DNA of 49,633 bases, from positions 1 to 49,633 of the forward strand of contig NZ_JADKCX010000039.1 in assembly GCF_016718685.1 (NCBI RefSeq), given 5' to 3'. Within the stretch, counting starts at the first letter, position 1; the number at the start of each line of letters is the position of its first letter. The notes beneath the pieces are model-generated. The model had not been told where the DNA came from. It did no database searches and saw only the letters and a list, made by a program, of their open reading frames with translations. Position numbers and translations under genes: made by a program. This document shows positions 45,061 to 49,633 of this stretch, piece by piece. Source of the stretch: Haliscomenobacter sp. GTDB lineage: Bacteria > Bacteroidota > Bacteroidia > Chitinophagales > Saprospiraceae.

Positions 45061-45726
45061 TTACTTTAAAAAGAATGGATTTTGTTCGTTGTAGGCCACG
45101 ATGATGCGGGGCATGGTTTTTGGGGCTTTTTCAGGAGAGAGTTCCTCTACTGCTTGTTGTGCACCTGGGTAGTCTTGCACCCAAATGGCCAGATTCTCTT
45201 GGGTCAATGGTACAATTTCCCCGGTTGCTAAACGCAGCATTCGTTCCCGCACCACGGTGTCTACATTTTTGATCTTGCCTTTGCGGAAAGGGATGCCGGT
45301 ATCCGGGAAATACGCTTTGATTTCAACCATCCGTTCTTCCTCGGTTTCGTAAGAAAACAGGCAGATGTTGCCGACTGTCTGGAAAGCGGTAAAAATGGCC
45401 AGCTTGCGTTTGGTGCTGTCCGAAGATACCCGAATGTAAGGTCTTCCTCGCCAGCACAAACCCCAGATGGAATCCATGCGTAGCGTGTCACCTTTTTTGA
45501 GCCGAATCCAGTCTACTTCGACAGTGTGTTTGTTTTCGTTCACGACCGCCGAAAGTTCAACTGTGGACATCAAAAAATGTGGTTTGTCGGATTGAAGATC
45601 TTCCAAACTCAGGTAAATACCATCTTGAAAAGTATGGCCGGACTTGACCGCCACCCGGTTTTGGCCAGTGGCAGTGCTGCAGCACAAGGCAGCAAAAAAT
45701 CCGATGCAGGTGAGCGCTCTGATCAT
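45061..45726 (-). CDS. Secreted protein of unknown function between gldA and gldF
   Basis: The product has 221 residues. A signal peptide (IRALTCIGFFAALCCSTATG) suggests export. The body has LSAVVNENKHTVEVDWIRLK, DTLRMDSIWGLCWRGRPYIR and RKLAIFTAFQTVGNICLFSY. I recognise no family. Its start overlaps the gldA stop (ATGA) and its end is 4 bases from gldF, so it is part of the operon. It may be a periplasmic partner of the ABC complex (inference) or simply carried along. Confidence 0.8.
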   Translation of the reverse strand: MIRALTCIGFFAALCCSTATGQNRVAVKSGHTFQDGIYLSLEDLQSDKPHFLMSTVELSAVVNENKHTVEVDWIRLKKGDTLRMDSIWGLCWRGRPYIRVSSDSTKRKLAIFTAFQTVGNICLFSYETEEERMVEIKAYFPDTGIPFRKGKIKNVDTVVRERMLRLATGEIVPLTQENLAIWVQDYPGAQQAVEELSPEKAPKTMPRIIVAYNEQNPFFLK

Positions 45727-46638
45727 GTTGTTTTTGCAGTCAATTTTTGGAAAACATCCTCCACGGAGTAGGCTTCTTTGTGCATCTCGATGAGGGTCAA
45801 GCCCTGGTCTACCGCAAAACGAAATACTTCCGGGCGGATATCGGCTTTGGAATCCCCCAGAAGCTGCCAATTGTTCGGTGATATTTTTTTAACGGAATGA
45901 ACCCCCTTGATTTTTTTCAACAACTCCGCTTTGATCTCTTCTAAAAAGGCGACGCTGACTATTGATTCTCCTTTGATCAGGTTGGGCAATTCCTCGATGC
46001 GGTTGTCGGCGACAATTTTGCCATTGTTGATGATCAGCACCCGATTGCAGATGGCTTCTACCTCTTGCATGATGTGGGTAGAAAAAATCAGGGTTTTTTC
46101 TTTGCCCAGCTGTTTGATGAGGCTACGGATTTCGGCCAACTGATTGGGGTCGAGTCCGGTTGTGGGTTCATCCAGAATCAACACCTCGGGGTCGTGGAGC
46201 ATGGCTTGAGCCAGGCCCACCCGTTGGCGGTAGCCTTTAGATAAGGCCCCAATGAGTTTGTGTTGTTCTTTTTCCAGGCCGGTGAGGCCAATCATGTCTT
46301 TGACCCGCTGCGCTGGTTGTTTGAGGTCGTGTAAGCCGGCTACAAATTGCAGAAACTCCTTGACATACATATCTTTGTACAAAGGGTTGTGTTCGGGCAG
46401 GTAGCCGATGCGTTTGCGCACCTCCAGCGGGGATTTGCTTACATCAAAGCCACAAACTTCGGCATCACCTCCGGTTTGGGGAATGAAGCCGGTAATGATC
46501 TTCATGGTGGTGGTTTTCCCTGCACCATTTGGGCCCTAAAAAACCTAAAATTTCCCCTTTGCCTGCTACAAAAGAGACCTGATCGATTGCTTTTTGTTCT
46601 CCGTAAACTTTTGTCAAACCTTTGACTGTTACCGACAT
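45723..46638 (-). CDS. gldA: ABC transporter ATPase GldA, frameshift in Walker A
   Basis: From 46638 the frame reads SVTVKGLTKVYGEQKAIDQV and GEILGFLGP, then slips one base in an A/C run near 46535-46545. The other frame carries the rest of the Walker A and on through KIITGFIPQTGGDAEVCGFD. LSKGYRQRVGLAQAML is the signature and VLILDEPTTGLDPNQL the Walker B. TLIFSTHIMQEVEAIC is the switch. Joined length is about 305 residues, normal for GldA-type ATPases. The break falls just in the catalytic P-loop, so the sequence as written would be inactive; I think it is an indel error. Confidence 0.9.
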
Positions 46639-46670
46639 GCTGTTGTGTTTAGTAGACTTGCCGCGCAAAA

Positions 46671-46733
46671 CTAAGGAACTGAAACGAAATAAAGGTACAG
46701 ATTTGAGTCGGTTATTTCGTTTCTGTTCCTTAG
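46671..46733. repeat. Inverted repeat with 22-base arms upstream of gldA
   Basis: Left arm 46671-46692 (ctaaggaactgaaacgaaat...) pairs with 46712-46733 with one mismatch. It stands 33 bases before the gldA start, within the leader or promoter region, so it could form a leader hairpin or be an operator. It is unlike the other repeat families here. Confidence 0.75.
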
Positions 46734-46890
46734 AAAGGGCTGACTCTAAACGGCAAATTTTGACGTTTAGGATGAATAGAAGGCAGTTTTTTTTATTTTT
46801 TGTCAAATGAGTCTGGATAAATGTCTGTTTGGCAACCTTTTTGAATCGCTAAGTGTAGCGCTCCTTACATTTTGGGGTGCGGATTGATTC

Positions 46891-46898
46891 TACTTTTG
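46891..46898 (+). promoter_or_regulatory. Bacteroidota -7 element of the DoxX-like gene
   Basis: TACTTTTG fits TAnnTTTG, 32 bases before the start codon at 46930. A TTTG at 46871-46874 is 16 bases upstream, closer than the usual 19-21, so the site is only partly supported. Confidence 0.4.
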
Positions 46899-46929
46899 CA
46901 CAAAATTATTCATCAAAACACCTTTAATC

Positions 46930-47313
46930 ATGCCAAAGCTTTCTATTTCATTGATCCTGTCACTGATCGCAGCGATCATCTTGCTTCAAACGCTTTTTTT
47001 TAAATTTACTGCTCATCCGGACAGTGTTTACATTTTTACTCAACTGGGGATGGAACCTTATGGCCGTATCGGCATTGGAGTCGCCGAATTGATTACCGCA
47101 ATTTTGTTGATTGTACCCCGCACACGGCCATACGGTGCGGTGATTGGCCTGGGTGTCATCAGCGGAGCGCTGTTTTTTCACCTCACCAAGTTGGGTATCA
47201 ATGTCAACAATGATGGTGGTAAATTATTTGGACTGGCCTTGGCCACTTTTGTATGTTGTTTGGGAGTCGTTTTTTTGGAACGAAAAAAGTTACCCATCTT
47301 GAATAAACTGTGA
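46930..47313 (+). CDS. DoxX-like small membrane protein
   Basis: This 127-residue protein has four hydrophobic segments: ISLILSLIAAIILLQTLFF, IGVAELITAILLIV, VIGLGVISGALFFHLTKLGI and FGLALATFVCCLGVVFL. The FKFTAHPDSVYIFTQLGMEP loop and the order of helices fit the DoxX-like family, linked in some bacteria to quinone or thiol redox at the membrane. The true role is unknown. The gene is monocistronic, with its own terminator. Confidence 0.78.
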   Translation: MPKLSISLILSLIAAIILLQTLFFKFTAHPDSVYIFTQLGMEPYGRIGIGVAELITAILLIVPRTRPYGAVIGLGVISGALFFHLTKLGINVNNDGGKLFGLALATFVCCLGVVFLERKKLPILNKL

Positions 47314-47335
47314 TAAATGTAGCGTAGAGCACCCA

Positions 47336-47376
47336 ACACCCAATTCATGTTCAAAAATAAATTGGGTGTATTTATT
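47336..47376 (+). terminator. Intrinsic terminator of the DoxX-like gene
   Basis: ACACCCAATT (47336-47345) pairs perfectly with AATTGGGTGT (47360-47369), followed by atttatt. It stands 22 bases behind the stop codon. Confidence 0.7.
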
Positions 47377-47457
47377 CCTTTTGTTGTGCCCCCTTTTATG
47401 TGGTTGCAAGATTTAAATTAATGCCTATCTTTACTAGTGTCTTATAATACTATGATC

Positions 47458-49029
47458 ATGAAGCCCATATTGATTGTTTTTCAGCTTACTGTTTTACAGC
47501 AGTTTTATTATTGCTCAGTCCTCAGGCGATGATCTTGCCGACAAAAAAACGCAACTCAACCAGTATCTTTCCCAGGCAGAACAATTGTCTGCCCAGGGGA
47601 ACTACGCCCAGGCGGCAGAGGTAAGCTCCAAAGCGGTTGATATCGCCACCCAGCTTTACGACTTCACCTACCTTGCAACTGCCCTGAATGTACATGGCAA
47701 GGCTTTGAATGGCATGGGAGGCAAACAAAAGGTCAAGGCGGTGGCTGAGCTCGAAAAGAGTTTGCAATTTGCCAAGAGCAAAAAAAAATGCTTGATTTGC
47801 AGCGGGAAAACCTGGAGATTCTGGCCATTATTGCCCGCGAACGTGGTAAAGACCGCGACTTAAAAGAATACACCGATCAGCTGTCGGCATTGAACGGAGT
47901 AGCAGTTCCATTGCCGCCTAAAGCGCCCACGGTTGTATTGGAAAAAGGGGTACTCAAAGAAGAAAACGCCAAATTGTACGAGCAGGTGGCCATTTTATCT
48001 TCAGAACTCTCCAATAGCCATATGACCAAGTCACAATCGGTACAATCGCTGGACCGGGAGCGCCGCAAGTTGGTGGACATCATTAGTTCTCAACAAGCTG
48101 CCATACAGGACATGAATGAAAAACAGGCCAAAGCTGCCTTGTTGTTGTTGCAACAGAAAAAAATGGTGGACTCCCTTTCTTTTTTGAAAGCAGTAGATTC
48201 AATTCAACTGGCCTCCAAGCAAGCTGATTTGGATAAAAAAGAAGCCGAGCTTGGTTTGAAAAAAAGTGAAAGGAATCTGATTTTATTGTTTACTGCACTG
48301 ATTGCACTGATTTCCCTTGGCTTGTACAATCGTTTTGTGGACATCAAGCGCAACCACGCTGTGCTGGAAGAAAAAAACAAAATCATTCAGGAAGAACGCC
48401 AACGTTCCGAAACACTTTTGCTGAATATTTTGCCAGCTTCGATTGCGGAAGAGCTCAAAAAACATGGCCAGGCGCATACCCGTCGGTACGATAGTGTTTC
48501 GGTGCTTTTCGCTGATTTTAAAAATTTCACCAATATAGCTGAAAAACTTACCCCGGAGGAATTGGTGTCCGAACTGGATTTGTGCTTTAAAGCTTTTGAT
48601 AAAATTGTAGGCAAATACGATCTGGAAAAATCAAAACGATCGGCGATGCCTACATGTGCGCTGGCGGATTACCCGACCCCTTTCAAGCGCCTCGGTAAAA
48701 GTGATTCCAGGCTGCTTTTGAAATGCAAATTACCTCGAAGTACTCAAAGGCCAACGCATTGCCGAATGGCCCTATTTCGAAGGCGCTTACTTGGCATCCA
48801 CACCGGACCAATTATCGCCGGGGTCGTGGGCGAAAAGAAATTTGCCTACGACATTTGGGGCGATACCGTGAATGTTGCCGCCCGGATGGAATCCAGCAGT
48901 GATGCGGGTAAAGTGAACATCTCTGCTTCAACTTACCAGCTGGTCAAAGACCAGTTCAAGTGTGAGTACAGGGGCAAAATCAGCGTGAAGAATAAGGGTG
49001 AGGTAGAGATGTACTGGGTGGAAAATTGA
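47458..49029 (+). CDS. Membrane-bound class III adenylate/guanylate cyclase, several frameshifts
   Basis: The start MKPILIVF (47458) gives a signal peptide with one slip. The periplasmic part is helical (LNQYLSQAEQLSAQGNYAQA, TPR-like). It slips again in the A run near 47785, then a coiled coil (EENAKLYEQVAILSSEL) leads to a membrane helix (LILLFTALIALISLGLYN). A linker, LLNILPASIAEELKKHGQA, precedes the cyclase domain: VSVLFADFKNFTNIAE holds the first metal Asp. In 48630-48800 at least two more slips garble the middle; the other frame shows KTIGDAYMCAGGLPDP. The end, GIHTGPIIAGVVGEKKFAYD and WGDTVNVAARMESSS, is normal. Joined length is about 523 residues. The predicted product is cAMP or cGMP; the substrate cannot be decided here. 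Confidence 0.82.
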
Positions 49030-49032
49030 AAT

Positions 49033-49633
49033 TTATTCGCTGATTTTCTTGATCGGCGTCAGCATTACCTTACGAAATTCGACTTCTGCGCCTTCTGCTT
49101 GCAGTGCAATCTGACCTTTGGTAGCGGTTGCGCCAAAGCCGTGGTTCACCAACACCTCATTTAGCCAGACTTTCACTTCTGCGTCGAGGCATTCGATCTT
49201 CATGCTGTTCCACTCACCCAAGGGCTTCTCTGTGCCATCGGTGAGGTTGACAATACGACGTTCCTTGCCTTCGGTGATGCCCCATTTTTCTTTGGGGCCG
49301 CGTCTTTTTTCCATTTCAGGTACACTGATGTCTTCCACAATGCACCAAAAATCTCCTGCATTTTGGTGCATCATTTGTACTTCAATGGATTTGGGAAACA
49401 TGCTGTACAGTGCACGCGGAGTAGAGGCGTGTACCAATACGCCGCAATTGCCCGGTTTTCCGGCAAAACGGTATTCTACTTCCAGCCGATAGTTTTGGTG
49501 AATGGCATCAGTGATGAGGTGCCCATTGGGGTTGCCCATACTGACCAGCAGGCCGTTGCGGATGAGGAATGGGCTGACAGCTTGCGGGTTTTTGTCCAGT
49601 TCAGGAACATCGACGTGCCAACCGCTAAGGTCT
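49033..49633 (-). CDS. DUF1080 (3-keto-disaccharide hydrolase) protein, partial
   Basis: The frame is open from the window edge to the stop at 49033, so the N-terminus and any signal peptide lie outside. LSGWHVDVPELDKNPQAV, NYRLEVEYRFAGKPGNCGVL, KSIEVQMMHQNAGDFWCIVE and the C-terminal GQIALQAEGAEVEFRKVML are the family's beta-sandwich blocks. It is a single domain, unlike the double protein at 27818. DUF1080 members bind or cleave sugars and are often many per genome in Bacteroidota. It is convergent with the cyclase gene, 3 bases apart. Confidence 0.85.
   Translation of the reverse strand, partial: DLSGWHVDVPELDKNPQAVSPFLIRNGLLVSMGNPNGHLITDAIHQNYRLEVEYRFAGKPGNCGVLVHASTPRALYSMFPKSIEVQMMHQNAGDFWCIVEDISVPEMEKRRGPKEKWGITEGKERRIVNLTDGTEKPLGEWNSMKIECLDAEVKVWLNEVLVNHGFGATATKGQIALQAEGAEVEFRKVMLTPIKKISE

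Overview
The window looks like a chromosomal segment of a Bacteroidota bacterium, most likely of the Saprospiria (Haliscomenobacter/Lewinella-like). Evidence: gliding-type ABC genes gldA/gldF/gldG, a secreted beta-propeller protein with a type 9 secretion C-terminal sorting domain, menaquinone synthesis by the futalosine route (mqnE, mqnA), many DUF1080 domains, and promoter elements of the Bacteroidota form TAnnTTTG. The placement comes from reading protein motifs and was not tested by any search.

Layout. 1-825 is the broken 3' part of an IS5-type insertion sequence. 823-3230 (minus) holds the most unusual content: a SIR2-like/EAD11 fusion gene followed, with an ATGA overlap, by an nSTAND1-type NTPase with a C-terminal membrane segment; both are riddled with single-base indels. 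3.4-7.7 kb carries an LCIB-type carbonic anhydrase, msrA and an mqnE-histidine phosphatase-mqnA operon. 7.9-14.2 kb: a family 2 glycosyltransferase, ilvC, ppk1 and sppA. 14.3-16.5 kb: rimM, a damaged small gene and mnmA. 16.6-23.8 kb: a LysE-type exporter, RlpA-SPOR, a B12-binding radical SAM protein, yggS, pgi and a metallophosphatase. 24-27.8 kb: sufS, moeA, sufU and lutA-like. 27.8-33.4 kb: a double DUF1080 protein, a sulfatase lipoprotein and the sortilin-like T9SS cargo. 33.4-41.4 kb: thioesterase, lipB with a conserved hypothetical, a PgpH-type HD phosphodiesterase, PduO-type cobalamin adenosyltransferase, proline dehydrogenase, aroE and a zinc-dependent phospholipase C-like protein. 41.5-46.6 kb: the gldA-X-gldF-gldG-DUF4340 operon. 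46.9-49.6 kb: a DoxX-like protein, a membrane-bound class III cyclase and a DUF1080 protein cut by the window edge.

Sequence quality. At least a dozen housekeeping genes (mqnA, mqnE, sppA, mnmA, pgi, sulfatase, gldA and others) are interrupted by one or a few single-base indels, mostly in homopolymers, while the neighbouring frame carries the expected protein. This looks more like assembly error than mass gene decay. I therefore give such genes as single features over the full span and describe the frame break. Indels are densest at 1-3.2 kb, 12.6-13.1 kb, 14.9-15.6 kb and 48.6-48.8 kb.

Intergenic regions contain several distinct inverted-repeat families, usually between convergent genes, and some supply the last codons or stop codons of neighbouring genes (ppk1, gldG, the metallophosphatase). 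I found no rRNA, tRNA or CRISPR array.
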